Shown one piece after another: positions 42,965-54,735 of a DNA stretch of 64,000 nt. The notes below the pieces were generated by a model. It was not told where the DNA came from. It worked only from the letters and a program-made list of their open reading frames with translations, and searched no databases. This DNA comes from Isoetes taiwanensis (taxonomy: Eukaryota > Streptophyta > Lycopodiopsida > Isoetales > Isoetaceae): positions 1,991,501-2,055,500 of the forward strand of contig JAJEKV010000091.1 in assembly GCA_021234155.1 (NCBI GenBank), written 5' to 3'. The translations under genes were made by a program, and so were the position numbers. Within the stretch, counting starts at the first letter, position 1. Every line of letters begins with the position of its first letter.

Positions 42965-45303
42965 TGAGTACTCTTGATATGTGGTTTTGCTATTGAGTTC
43001 TTGGCATGACTATTTCGTATGATCCATATCTCAAGCTCTTCATCTCCTTTTCTATGCAAAAGATCCCATATGCCTTCAAATCCCATGCCCAACCTTCATA
43101 TCCTATAGCAAATTGGAAAAGGGAACTTTTTTCAAGTCAAAACATGTCATTCATACACCAATCACACCTCACACATCCACCATATTATCATCATCTTGCA
43201 AAAGCAAAAAAATTCCACTAAACTTGGTCACCTCCATGGTCTAGGGTCAAATTCTCTCTCTAAAAGTCAAAATGGAGAGAGAAAGTGCAAAATTCCTAAG
43301 GGAATCAAGAAAAGTCAGAGGATCAAATTACTGCCTAGAGTTTGCAATTCTATATGCACTAGTACCCAATTGAACCATGTCAGCACTCAAAAGTTGCCAA
43401 ATCAGCATACACATTATCACCATTGCCATGTCATAACACACACATGTTACCCCTCATCAAAAATCTATTTTCTTCAAAAATTCTCCTAAACAAGTTGTTT
43501 AGACCATTAAAGGGACATGTTATTATGCCACATCATCACCAATACCTCCACATCAGCACACACGTGTTATACTGATCACTTCCACCTCATCAAAAGTTTT
43601 GACTAGATAAAAGATACCTTGCCAACTTGTTTGATACCTCACCATCTCTCATTGCCATGTCATATTCAACTCGCCAACTCACCTTGCCTTCTTGCCACCT
43701 CTCATCCCATATTGAGCCCAAAAGTCAAAGAGCCTATTTTGCAAAAAAGATGCTTCCATGGTATAAGGCATCAAAAAAGATTCTGTTGGCAAAAAAGAAT
43801 TTTCAAAAAAGGACCTATTTAGACCTTGATTTTTGATTTATTGGGAAACATGCCAAACTCTATGAACTAAAAAAAAAATTCATGTCCCCCCCCAAAGCCT
43901 AGATTCTCCCCCCCCAATCTCCCCCACGCCACGTGGTACACCCGTGTGGGGGACGATAGCGAACAGAATCCCACGTGGAATAGCAACGTCATCTTAATAG
44001 TCTGACTGTGTTATCCCTTATATACCTGAGCCTCATTTTTTCATAAATGCCTGTGGAATATATCGAGAAGCTTTCCAAGAATCCTAAAATTACTGTCATG
44101 CCAAGATCTGGCAAATTAACCAGGATTAACCACTTAATCATTGAGATATGCCTTCGGATCTGCCTACACCACACCAAGAACTCTTAAACTAAAAGACAAG
44201 ATTTTGACCCAGATTTGCCAAGAACAGACCAAAACAGAGCATCTTAAAAAGGAGGGAAAACAACACAGAAGTTTTTCGAGGGCTGAGAGCGAAGAATTCG
44301 ATCGAGATTCCTTGAGGAAAGACCGGTATTGAAGAATTGCGCTTGAATTTGCCTTTCAAGCATCAGATGTCGATGGATTTCCTGATGTTATCAGTTGATT
44401 ACCTGATTTGAAGTTTGACTTGAGCCTGTACCCAAGACACAGAGCTTGGGATTCTATTTATTAACTGTGTGATTCTTGAATGAATGAAAATCTGACCCTT
44501 GGAGAAACACCTAAGTATAGTTTACTTTGGCATTCTGAGAAAATATGACAGTAAGGTTTTCTGTACTTGCACATAGATACAAGATATTTGCAATAAAAAT
44601 TGCACATAAGTAAGAGCATAATAGCTGAAAGAATTATCAAAAGGCATGCATATTTTATCGAACCATTAGAAATTCCTGCTCGCATTGCATTATTAAGCCA
44701 AGAATTTGCACATTTAGTACTTGATTGCATCTCTCACTTGTAATTGGCTGCCCCTCACTTGCACAGTATAAGCAGCATCAGGATTTACTCAAAAAATAAA
44801 AAAGAGCCCACAAAAGATCAATTTGACAAAACTTTGTTGTTGTTTACAGTCTGTGACAGTCTATCAGGCCTAAATCCAAGATTTCAAGATATTTTACATT
44901 TGTTTATGCAAAAAATATATTTGACCATTGTGTGCAGACATATTTGAAGGAGATTCAAGGAATCTACCTTTATGGATTTGCAGAAAATCACTCTCTGCCA
45001 GGGACTACCAGCTTTTGACCCAGTCAGAAATGCTTATTTGAAAGATTTGTACTAATCATAAGATATCTGACTTTTTGCCTAGCATTCCTCAAGATCTTGA
45101 GCAGCTCTGGCATTTGAAATCATGACCAAATTCAAGTCTATTTGCATATGGCATCATCTTTTCTAAGACAATCTTTTTTCTGATTTGGGAAAGTGATTAA
45201 AAATTTGTGTTTGAGCTTTTGCCTTGGAATTTTCTCACATAGAGTGGTTTCCTTAAGCAACCTGGAGGTTCTAAACCATTGAGGTTGAAGGTTTTGCCAG
45301 GAA
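42965..45303 (+). repeat. right long direct repeat (LTR-like) of the host gypsy element
   Basis: The partner of 26,649-29,934, 2,339 bp, without the solo LTR. Homopolymer runs (43,868-43,925: A8 and several C7-C8) replace less repetitive text of the left copy. After it the sequence switches at once to LINE ORF1-like coding DNA. Confidence 0.8.
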
Positions 45304-45309
45304 CACCTT

Positions 45310-46155
45310 CAATAACGAGGTACTTGGTAATATAAATGTTGATTAAGATTTAGATTTGTTGAGCAATATAGCTATTCCTGAACCCAAAATAGCCTCTCCT
45401 AAAACTGTTTTAAACTCTGCTCCAAATATTACTCCATTTCCAATTTGCCCTTCTAATTCCTTAATAGATCTATGTCCTCCATCCACTCCTTCTTTGTCAC
45501 TCTCCATTCAGATCTCTCACGAAGTTGCAGACCAACTTGCTTCTCTACAAGAAGAGAAACACAATATTTCACAATTTGGAGACATCATGGATCAGATTAT
45601 AGAAGAAGAGTCAGAAAATGATACTTATGTGCATGATACTCCAGAAAGGCAGTTTGTGGTTAATGTTAATCAGGTTGTGGTACCAAGTAGCAAGCCCATC
45701 CAAAGACAACATAGAGCTAAATTCTCCCAGGTAAATTCCTCTTTTTAACAATTCAAATAGCTGCTCTTTAAATCAAGTAAATAAGATGTTTGGATTTGCT
45801 TTTGAGGGAGCTACAGATAGTGATTTTGACGGTAAAAAAGAGAATTGGGGGGAGATGAATTGTTAAGGGATAAGACTACTATTAGCACTGCTCTAGGTTC
45901 TCCTAAAAATAAGGGTAAGAAATCAAAGGCTAGGATTAATATTGCTTCCTCTCTACATAAAACTCCAGCTAATAATACCGAAGAAGAAACATAAATCAAG
46001 GCAACCTTGCTAGCCTTTTTCTTGTCTCCTTTCCTTTTGAATATTCCTCTAGTCTCATGAAAATTCTAACATGGAATGTAAGAGGTATAATGCGTTGGCC
46101 CAAAGCAAGAACTGTCTTGATGCTGATGACAACATCATTTTTAAAGTGGGGAAAA
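45310..46155 (+). pseudogene. LINE fragment: end of ORF1 and start of the endonuclease ORF
   Basis: A 130-codon frame (45,356-45,748) with PERQFVVNVNQVVVPSSKP, followed in other frames by FGFAFEGATDSDFDGKK and a Lys-rich end, resembles the C-terminal linker of plant LINE ORF1. At 46,057 an ATG begins MKILTWNVRGI, the canonical start of the plant L1 endonuclease (the Asn of the catalytic set is present). About 33 codons later the frame is cut at 46,155 by the LTR starting TGTGAC. This is a different LINE from the GC-rich one at 15.9 kb. Confidence 0.7.
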
Positions 46156-46800
46156 TGTGACGTTCCACGTATTTATATGCATGTTGGGTATAAATACATG
46201 ACACGTCACTATGAATAATTAATGGTGCATTACTTATTCATAAGCTAAGGATAGCTATGTTAATCATTAATTATTAAGATGGAAAACTAACCCTAAATCC
46301 TAATTTGAATTAGGAAGGAAGGAAGGAAGGAGGGCTTAACCTAATATTAAATTAATTAATATTAACCAACCCAGAGTTGCCATCTGGCCCAAATCGATTA
46401 GGCAAGGCAAGCTTGCCAATTTGGGACACCAAAATTGGGGCTTCCACCCCAATTTGCCCCAATTCGAATTGGGGGAGGTACTGGTAGAGGAGGAGCTACT
46501 GTTCAACCCTGCCCCAGCCAGAATGATGGAGAATCAGAGAGATAGTAGATCTAGCTATGATTCTGATTAGTATATAGATAGCTTGGATTCCTAAATAGTC
46601 ATAGGATTAACCCTTGTATGCTTAGAAGATAGCTAGGATTAACCCTTGTATGAATAGATGTATGGTTAATCTCTATTTTATGTTCTATTCGAAGCTATGG
46701 ATGGATGGATGTATAATGATAGTTCTCTTTCTGTTCCTCTTGTGTTTGTGGGGATTAAGGGGGGTAGAGACCTAAAGGCTATGTAGAAGTAGAGATGCTC
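46156..46800 (+). repeat. truncated LTR, related to the next one
   Basis: It begins TGTGACGTTCCACG exactly at the break in the LINE endonuclease. It shares with the LTR at 46,801 the start TGTGACGTTCCA, an ACGTCAC motif within the first 100 bases, and a later GGGGGGTAGAG..CC..AAAG block. It lacks a 3' ACGTCACA end, so only the 5' 645 bp remain. It has a GGAA microsatellite at 46,311-46,330. Confidence 0.65.
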
Positions 46801-48342
46801 TGTGACGTTCCAGCATAATATACGGTCCAAATACATATACTATACGGCCACGTCACGCGTACATGTCACCATGACAAGTACTTGAGAGCCGTAAAGGGTT
46901 GTGCCTAGGGGGCAACCTCGTATGTTGCACATGTCTATTAAACATATGCAATTAAACCCCTTTGCCAAATGGCAAAGCCCCATTGGTCCCTTCTAACCTA
47001 GACCTAAAAGGTCATGTAAAAGGAACAAAAGAGGAAACTCTAAACCCTTTTCCATTTTTGCATTTTGGCTTCCTTGGGCCATTCTAGCCAAGCCAAGCTG
47101 CCAGTTTGCATTGCCAGACGTTGTTAAGCCGCATTTGCACAATAGATCTTCCAGGAGCAGCTGCCTTCAGCCCGAACGAAGGCATGAACGCATTCCGAGG
47201 AGCTGGAGCAAGCCAAGGATTAGGTAAATGGCTATTCTGTTGTGCAATGCCAATTTTTAGTCTGACAATGAGCTGGTTTAGCATGTTAGTTCAGCCTTAG
47301 AGGCCTTATAGATTCTGAGATCACCAGCCCTAACAAAGGAACCTAACCATGTATGTTTATGTAGATAGATTAGATGTTATTTTATGTTTCAGTTCTATGG
47401 ATAATGATGTTCTATTCTATGCGCACTCATGTGTATTGGGAAGGGGGGTAGAGTCCCTGAAAGCCTCAGTAGTTGATGTATCTAGATAGCCTCATTAATT
47501 CCCAATTAATGCGGCCTGTGCATAAGAGCTCGCTTGGCTGTGAGTGGCGGGACTAGACCGGCAGATAAGGGGGACTTGTCCCATTGCAGATTGATCCCTC
47601 TGGTGTGTAAAGCCTATCAGGGATCTTAGCGGGCTAGGCCTGATGGTTTGTCACTGCATGTGGGCAAGGCATGGGCTCGACACCTCTGGGGTGATGCATC
47701 ACCTTCCATGGGATTAAGTCGTAGACGGGCAGTGGCCCTCTAGCCGCCTGTGATGGGCATGCCTGCCTCTGGAGAGAGTGATCTACTCCTGCCTCATTGG
47801 GACTGGGGAGATGCAACCCAAGAGTAACCCCCTTGGCTATGCACCCGGCAGGCTACGGTCGAGTCCCAAGACTTATCAGCCTATTCTGCAAAGTATGCAC
47901 AAGAGGGGCGGATGGAGTGGACTACCCAACGGCCATGTTCTTATGCCAGCCCAATCCATTTGCCATGAATTCTGTCTGCATTGACTTCTGGAGACCTAAG
48001 CCGTCAGTCGATCCCCCATGAGTCTGAGCCTTGGGTAGGATTCCCCTTATGTTGATATTACTGATGTTGTTGTTACATATGTTATGTTATAATGAGCCAC
48101 CCTTCGAGGTGGATAGGTATGTTATTTGATGCTATGTGCTCATGTTTGATGTGCTTCCGCAGGTAGGTAGATCCCGAGGGAGACGGGATGAATGACACGT
48201 CCATTCTTCCCTATTGGATTCTTGACTGTTAGCAAGGATCTGATGTTAGGTGGACGGCCTCATGTCAGCCAGGGCATTGGCAGGAGGGATGAACTCCAGT
48301 TCTATATGATGGGAGCATCGTACATGAGCAGGGGACGTCACA
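46801..48342 (+). repeat. LTR, 1,542 bp, with inverted termini TGTGACGT/ACGTCACA
   Basis: The start TGTGACGT and end ACGTCACA are perfect inverted repeats, and the end is one base before an initiator-Met PBS. It is therefore the 5' LTR of a plus-strand retrotransposon. No coding content or second LTR is seen downstream within the window, so the element is truncated. Confidence 0.85.
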
Positions 48343-48343
48343 G

Positions 48344-48355
48344 TGGTATCAGAGC
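48344..48355 (+). other. primer-binding site, initiator methionine tRNA
   Basis: TGGTATCAGAGC, the complement of the 3' end of plant initiator Met tRNA, one base after the LTR ending ACGTCACA. About 90 bases of possible internal sequence follow (GACCAGGATCGAGC) before unrelated DNA. Confidence 0.93.
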
Positions 48356-48439
48356 AATGATCTTGGAGGACCAGGATCGAGCACTCCGTCAGAGGCATTT
48401 CCACAGATTGTGTTGAATCGGTTTTAGACGTGTTTTAGC

Positions 48440-51110
48440 TATAGGCTAAAATGTAAACTGTAACTCTTCATTGTCCTATGCTCCTAGTCGCAATTTGGAA
48501 TTAGCCTGATCTGTTGTGGATAAAGGGATCCGACGAGTCCTTGGTACAGATTACTTAACAAAAAAATATGTTTGAAATTCAGCCAAACACATTCTGGCTT
48601 GAAGATAAGGAGAGAAGTGCATCTAGACTTCAGTATAGATTCGTTAAATTTTGAGGTTGAGTTTGTTTTGGCATTTTGGCGAAGTTTCTTGAAGTTGTCT
48701 CTAATTAGAGAGCTCCAATTCCACAATCTACTTAATCAGAGCAATAACGGAATACTAAAAGTCACTAGGTTTTGTGCTGCAATTTCCTTCTAAATCCTCG
48801 TGTTTACACTCTGATGCGGAGTGCAGTTTGTATCCCCTCTGCAATGTGGAGCTCTATAACAAGAATATATTGTAGCTTTTGGTGGAGTACACAAGTCTTG
48901 CATCTGAAATTCGTGTAGAAAGGACATTTTTTGAGACAACAAAAAGAGGAGCCCTCACCAAAGTTGTTTCATTTTATGGGAATAATGCCATGGAAAAGTT
49001 ATTTGGTGGCAATCCTGACATACAAGGCACTTCCAAGCGGGATTATAAGGAGGGAGAGATAAGAACATAGAGGTATGCCAATCTGTTATGTCATTGCGTA
49101 AGCAATTTGTGCTCGTTTAAAGTTCTTCAGTTTTATGATAAAAATTTCTAGGAGACGAGCCAAAATGCATGTATGCTACACAGAAGATAAAGAATTAGTG
49201 GTGAATTTTGATACCTGGGAACGGTTCAGAGGACTGTAGACTTGTAGATTTAAAAAACTTCATGATACAAAAACAAGCAACATCTCAGCTGAAATAAGGT
49301 TGGACGTGTTCTAGATAACTAAAATACATTTTCATGGTCTAAAATATTTTCTGCAGCTTTTGTGAGTGGTGTTTAAAGTAAATTTAAAAGCTTCCTTAGA
49401 ACATGACCAGTTGCAAAGCTTCAAAAAAAGATAGATACTAGTTGAAGCTGTTTTATCTTGCTGGTCATTAGATTGGTTTGGATTTGGCACTCCGGCATTG
49501 TGGTTGTATTCTACCTTTTGTTATGGCACATTTTGACTTTGAAGTGTAGAAAGATCAATTTCCATTTTAACATTAGGCAATGTAAAGACTTATCTACCAC
49601 ATTTCAAACCTTATAGAAACTATATATGCTCAGGAAGAACAGATGCTGAGGCCATTGAATTGCTACATTTTATGAGGCATGCAATATTGGCATTTCGATG
49701 AATTGCAATTTGCTAGGTTCGATCAATTGCAATTTGCTAGGTTATAGGGCATTGTGACATTTGCTAATACTATTTGTAAGGTCCTTTATGGCATGTGCCA
49801 GAGGGGTGAATCTGGAACTGGTATATAACTAGGTGTCCCTAAGTTCAACTTGACACACATCACCAGGAGTTGATGGTTGAAATGCAGCGTATCTATCCTA
49901 AGAGAAATATGCAGCAAGACAATTTTATTTCAGATTTTGAGTTTGTCTTTGCATCAATTAAAATACTTCTAGGCTCTCAATTCATTTAGCCAAGATTGGT
50001 GGAATACAATCCATCTCTATGCAGACCAGATCTCTGTGCAAATAAGCGGTAAGAAAGGTCCCATACACTCACGACCACAACTGGACATACAATGGTTTCT
50101 TTAGTTGTTCCTTTGCGGGTTTAATAGCAAAGCATGTTATGTTTTGTAGAGCCGTGTGGGCCTTTCACTATTTTATGTTTTCAAGTTTGATCGATTACAC
50201 CATGTAGTATGTTTGGATAGATTACTCAAGTAAGTTGTATCTAGAGTATTGTGCTTATCACTTTGCTATCCCTATTTTATAAATATACTGGAGGCCATGC
50301 ATCTGCCAAATGTAAATGCAAGCTAGGATTTTGTGGAATCAATAGCAAACTCAAAATCTGACAGTATTGAAAACAACTGACGATTTAAGCAGATTATTTC
50401 AGTACATCTTGCAACACAATCTATGTTTACTTACCGTTAAACTATTCATTCTTGAACTGCCTATTTCCATATCATATGACGACATCCCTTGTCCTGTAAA
50501 TTCCTAGAATGAACATATTATGATACATATATGATGCATAATTGCCAGGAAAAAGCTATTTTCAAATCCCAGAATGCTTATATTGATCTAAAAAATGTGC
50601 TCAAATGATTTGCTTTCCTGAGTAGAGCTACTATTTGATCGGCTTCCGTTTGCCCAGCCAAGCCTGATGTATGAAGTTTATACAGGCATGCAGTTGTCGT
50701 TCCAAAATTACTAACTTTTCACTCTAACGAAGCTGTATGATGGACGTGTGGGGAGCATTAGCCTTGCCTATTACTGAGATGATAGCTTGACCTACAGATA
50801 CAATTTTGAAACTATTTCACCAAAAGTAGCATTACAAAATGACAAATCTTAATTATCGTAGCTTATTAGCTTCAAATACCAAGCAGCAACTGGTTAGACA
50901 TATTATTATTTCCGAGCCCTACTTATTGGTATGTAATAGCATATTGTATTAGAAGTTATTATGTGAATTAGGTAACTTGAATGGACAATTGAAAGATGTG
51001 CCTCCTTATATACACTAAACAATTGAAGATGTGCCTCATTATACATCATATATGCTATCTTCTTTTTATTCTGAACTTTATTTTTCCATATAGCTTTTTA
51101 AAGACACAAC
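48440..51110. other. AT-rich DNA without recognised genes
   Basis: Only one frame stands out (48,879-49,070). A 22-bp tandem (ATCAATTGCAATTTGCTAGGTT-like) is at 49,697-49,742. No other structure is seen. Confidence 0.5.
48874..49070 (+). other. exon-like open frame, product unknown
   Basis: 63 codons with ordinary composition (VEYTSLASEIRVERTFFE, GALTKVVSFYGNNAMEKLFGG). It is preceded by TATTGTAG (acceptor-like) and followed three bases after the stop by AG|GTATGC (donor-like). It could be a single captured exon. I recognise no family. Confidence 0.3.
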
Positions 51111-51129
51111 AGCGGCGGCGAAGGCCGCT
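51111..51129. repeat. GC-rich hairpin AGCGGC..GCCGCT
   Basis: A 6-bp stem with loop GGCGAAG, similar to the hairpin at 24,792-24,813. It lies 61 bp outside the LARD-like element. Confidence 0.55.
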
Positions 51130-51189
51130 GCAACAAATTCTTATACATGTAAGGTTGATACATCACCAACCAAATAGCGAGCGAGAGTC

Positions 51190-51636
51190 TGATGATTTTT
51201 GAGGTTCTTGGCATCACCTTGCAGCAGCAGTCCATGACTGCCGGATGCCACAAGGCTGCCACAAATGCTCATGAATCAACAAAAGAAGATGGGAAGAACC
51301 TCCAAGAACAAGAACAAAGCAAAGAATGAACAAAACAGAATCATATTGATGCTCCAAAAGGAGGTGCTCCAAAACGTGAGCAAAAGCCTAAACAATGAGA
51401 GGAAATGCTCTCTCTAAATAGTAGAGCAAAACCCTAACCCTAACTAACATCTCACCTACCACAGATCTAGGCTAAATCTGGGCCATAGATCGTGGGGTCC
51501 AATATGACAAATACATGTGGCCTATGCCACCTACCACATATGTGGGCTAAATCTGGGCCCTAGATCAAGTGGTCCAATGTGATAAATACATGTGGCCTAT
51601 GCCACTCATACATATGTTTAGCCCAAAGGGCTAACA
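51190..51636 (-). repeat. 3' LTR of the LARD-like element
   Basis: 447 bp, the partner of 59,516-59,958. It contains ACCCTAACCCTAACT, which looks telomeric but is only two units inside an LTR. Confidence 0.92.
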
Positions 51637-51648
51637 CTCCTCCCCACC
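51637..51648 (-). other. polypurine tract of the LARD-like element
   Basis: Minus strand GGTGGGGAGGAG, directly before the TGTTAG start of the 3' LTR. Confidence 0.85.
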
Positions 51649-51899
51649 AAACTAGACTATGTAGAACCTTTATAACATCAGGTTAAACATTTACAACAGT
51701 GTCCAAAGTGAGGGGAGGTAACGATAATGTCGCAGAAAATGCTTGAAAGTCGCATTTAATTAAAGTGGGTCAAATCTCGAATTTTGGGACTCGGACTGAA
51801 AATGGGACTCATGCAAAAAAAAGTAAGTTGCCATTGAATCATTATTAGATTTTTCCTTGATAAAATAAGAATAACATTTATGCACGACAATCCGAGAAA

Positions 51900-52125
51900 A
51901 TGAAGGGGGGTGGTGGAGAAAGAAGAGTAAGAAGAAAGGGGAGACAGGAGAGAGGGGAAAGGCAAAGGAGCACACAGGGAGGGCAAAAGGGCAAAGGGGA
52001 GGGGAGGGGAGGGGAGGGGAGGAAGGGGAAGGGGAGGGGAGGGAGAGAGGCAGGGCATGGGGAAGAGGAGGAGGGGCAAAAGTGGAGAGCAATAGGGCAA
52101 AAGGGAAGGGAGGGAGGTTCCATGG
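51900..52125 (+). repeat. G-rich polypurine run with (GGGGA)n
   Basis: Over 200 bases of almost pure purine on the plus strand, including about ten consecutive GGGGA/GGGAA units near 51,996-52,050. It is capable of G-quadruplex or triplex formation. The long frames on both strands here are compositional artefacts. Confidence 0.9.
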
Positions 52126-52973
52126 CTAAACCACCATTCGAAAAAATAAAAAAATTAATAATTAGATAGCTTAAATAATATAATTAATTAACTAATTAAT
52201 TAGACAATAAATAATTAAACAATTTGGAGAATGATGATAAGTTTTTTCTTTCTCGAGGCAGAATGGGCCTCTGCGTACTCTCCAAGCTAGAAACCAACCC
52301 ATGGAAGAAGCAAAACCCATGGAAGAAGCAAGAAGGGAATATGAGGATCGGGCGCCCAGCTTGTGGAGTGCGGTTTTATATCCATCTCGAATGAACTGTA
52401 TCATTTCTGACAGCACAGAGATGCCAGGGGCTTGTTTTATGAGATCTAAGTCTTCTGTGAAGAAAAAAAGCACAAAAACAAGCACAATAACGAAGCAGGC
52501 TAAGAATGGCCCTTTTCCTTTGTTGCATGGCACTCACAGGGCAGCAGATCTCGGCTTTTTTGGCGCAGGTGATGAGTAGACAGGCGGTGGTGGGGATCTA
52601 GCCCTTTCAACCGGAGCTGGAGAAGAATAAACCGGAGAAGAAGGGTATGAAAGTGGAGGAGGAGGAGTTCTGGCTCGTTCCACAAGTGCCGGAGATGAAG
52701 AAACAGGAGGGGAGTCACCGATTTGATCTCTGAAGAGTCGTTCCGGCAGATCCAACCTGTCACTACTGCTGGATTTGCTTCTAGTGTGCTTTTAGAGGGT
52801 TTTTATTTATCAGGTCTGTTGCTGATTCAGATTCGGCAAGAGCCATACCTTCTAAAAAAAGCCCTTTAAGAAGCTCTGCCATTCCCTTTCTTCCCTTTCG
52901 ACGGATTCGTGGTTGCAGATCTGCCCGAAACCACGGTGGTTTCTCCTTTCCAAGTGCTACAACAAGATCTGCC

Positions 52974-53093
52974 GGCACAAAGGTGTGTACCAAATTTCAA
53001 AATTCAAATATTGGGGAAAAAAAGCGGGGTATAAGGTGTGTACCAAATTTCAAAATTCAAATATTGGGGGGAAAAAAAAGCGGGGTATAAGAA
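52974..53093 (+). repeat. tandem duplication of about 55 bp
   Basis: GTGTGTACCAAATTTCAAAA...AAAAGCGGGGTATAA occurs twice head to tail (52,983 and 53,036), differing mainly in the length of a G/A run. Confidence 0.9.
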
Positions 53094-53233
53094 ACAATTA
53101 AATAAGTCTTCAAAAATGAGTCTTGAAAATATGTCACGTAGAGTGAGTCTTGAAGTTGTCATAATATTTATATAGTGCATTATTATTAGTTGTAAAGGTA
53201 AGTAAGTTGATAGGGTAAACTATTTTTCAATTG

Positions 53234-53264
53234 TTATAATGTGCATTATAGGTGCATATGTTGC
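53234..53264 (+). repeat. 31-bp exact repeat, copy 1 (copy 2 at 55,218)
   Basis: TTATAATGTGCATTATAGG followed by TGCATATGTTGC. The same text is at 55,218-55,248, and part of it (GGTGCATATGTT) at about 54,917. It may mark the edge of an older insertion or duplication. Confidence 0.8.
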
Positions 53265-53272
53265 ATATAGGT

Positions 53273-53716
53273 ACCAACACATAACTACCATTGACATTAA
53301 TTAACACAACCATTGGATCCAACACATTTAAATTAAAATCCCCCTTAAACCCCCTTTGGTTTGGGTGCATATTCACACGTGGCGTGACTCCGGGCAACGA
53401 GAGCTGTTGGATAGGCATATTCACCCCTTATTCCTTAATCTATACCGTACGTAAAGTTCCTCATTTGTGGGGTATGCAAGTACAAAATTTGCTATACTGT
53501 ATAATAAGATTCGCAAAATACTATAAGATTTCAAGCGAAATACTATATGGTGTTGATTTAAATGCGTGCAAAATACAATTATGAGGGCTCTCGCTTGCCC
53601 TACATCACCCCGGTGAATATGCACCCAAACCAAAGGGGGTTTAAGGGGGATTTTAATTTAAATGTGTTGGATCCAATGGTTGTGTTAATTAATGTCAATG
53701 GTAGTTATGTGTTGGT
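53273..53716. mobile_element. foldback/MITE-like inverted repeat inside the LARD
   Basis: Left arm 53,273-53,375 and right arm 53,612-53,716 are about 103-105 bp and nearly perfect reverse complements (outer end ACCAACACATAACT, inner end GGGTGCATATTCAC). Imperfect pairing extends about 30 bp further inwards. The loop is about 180-240 bp of AT-rich DNA. Frames in both arms encode the same accidental peptide on opposite strands. No transposase is present. Target duplication not resolved. Confidence 0.85.
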
Positions 53717-54539
53717 TGTTAATGTCAATAGTTATTATGTGTTGGGGGATTTAATTTTTATATGTTGGATGTTAATGGTTTATGTTGCAAAAAATTTTGG
53801 CCCCTTCGGCCCTTAGGACGCCACCCCTCCCCTTCCCTGACAAAAAAATTTTAGAATTCAAATCGGAAAAAACTAGAATTCATTTGAGGCTTTCATCACC
53901 CGTAGCTTTTGAATTTGATCACAATAAAACAAATAGAACATAAGTAAAAGTTACCATAAAGATAGAGCAGATTGATCCCATTATTCTCAAAAATCATAAA
54001 GTTTGCAACACAAAGAAAACCCCTTATTATGCTACATATTGTTACTTCGCTACAACTATTTCTCTTTCACAATGACACCATTGTTTATCAATCCATATGA
54101 TTTTGGATGCTCCATCTCTAGCTTAAAGGTAATGCATGATTCACCTTATGGTTCGATTAAAGTTCCAAACCTACAATATAAATGCATTCTTGTGGCCACC
54201 GCTTGACCGACCAAGCGTGATATGGAAAAGGGCGGGAATAATCCGCTGTTGTTGTGCATAAGAATCCGTTTGTTGATTGAAAGCTAAAGGTCGGGTCGCT
54301 ATGAACAATCCGGACACCCGTGAATATCCAAAAGTTGGAAGCGCATTTGAGGGCCTAAACTTGAATCTGCGGCAGCAAATCTTAGGAAGGAAACAAAAGG
54401 GGTTTTGCGAAACTACATTGTAGAATCAGGAAACCAATACCTTGTAAAAAAAACATTATGCTAACTGAAGAAACATTAAAAAACAAATACCTTTGTAAGT
54501 GTGAGCAAAAAATCCACTCCGGCAATAAGAATCCAAGAG

Positions 54540-54735
54540 GGCAAGTACACATGCATATGCAGACATGCACACACATGCACACATGCACATGCACTTGCAC
54601 TTGCACATGCACAATACACATGCACATGCATATACATGCATATGCACATGAACATGCACATGCGCACACATGCACATGCATGTGCACATGCACATGCATA
54701 TACATGCGCAGTGTTCATGCACAAACACATGCAGA
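54540..54735. repeat. CATGCA/CACATG microsatellite, alternating purine-pyrimidine
   Basis: About 190 bases of almost strictly alternating purine and pyrimidine (ACATGCACATGCAT...), the composition that favours Z-DNA. The Cys/His/Met-rich frames on both strands are artefacts. Confidence 0.92.

Larger units (their letters stand above)
26649..45303 (+). mobile_element. large Ty3/gypsy retrotransposon, host of nested insertions
   Basis: Direct repeats (26,649-29,934 and 42,965-45,303) flank a plus-strand gag-pol. The order is gag (29,942), aspartic protease (31,690), an RNase H (32,230), RT (39,430), RNase H (40,310) and integrase (40,880). Total length is 18.7 kb, of which 6.5 kb is a nested chromovirus and 0.9 kb a solo LTR. 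The outer borders share the 7-mer ACACCTT (26,643-26,649 and 45,303-45,309), a possible target duplication. The repeat ends are not a clean TG...CA pair and no PBS is evident after the left repeat, so the exact LTR limits remain open. All genes carry frameshifts. Confidence 0.75.

Noticed and set aside
51418-51445. ACCCTAACCCTAAC resembling a plant telomere repeat
   Set aside because: Only two units, inside an LTR, and present again at the same LTR position in the other copy.
51756-52123. Pro/Ser/Leu-rich frames of 81-114 codons on the minus strand and a Gly/Glu/Arg-rich one on the plus strand
   Set aside because: Compositional artefacts of the (GGGGA)n polypurine run.
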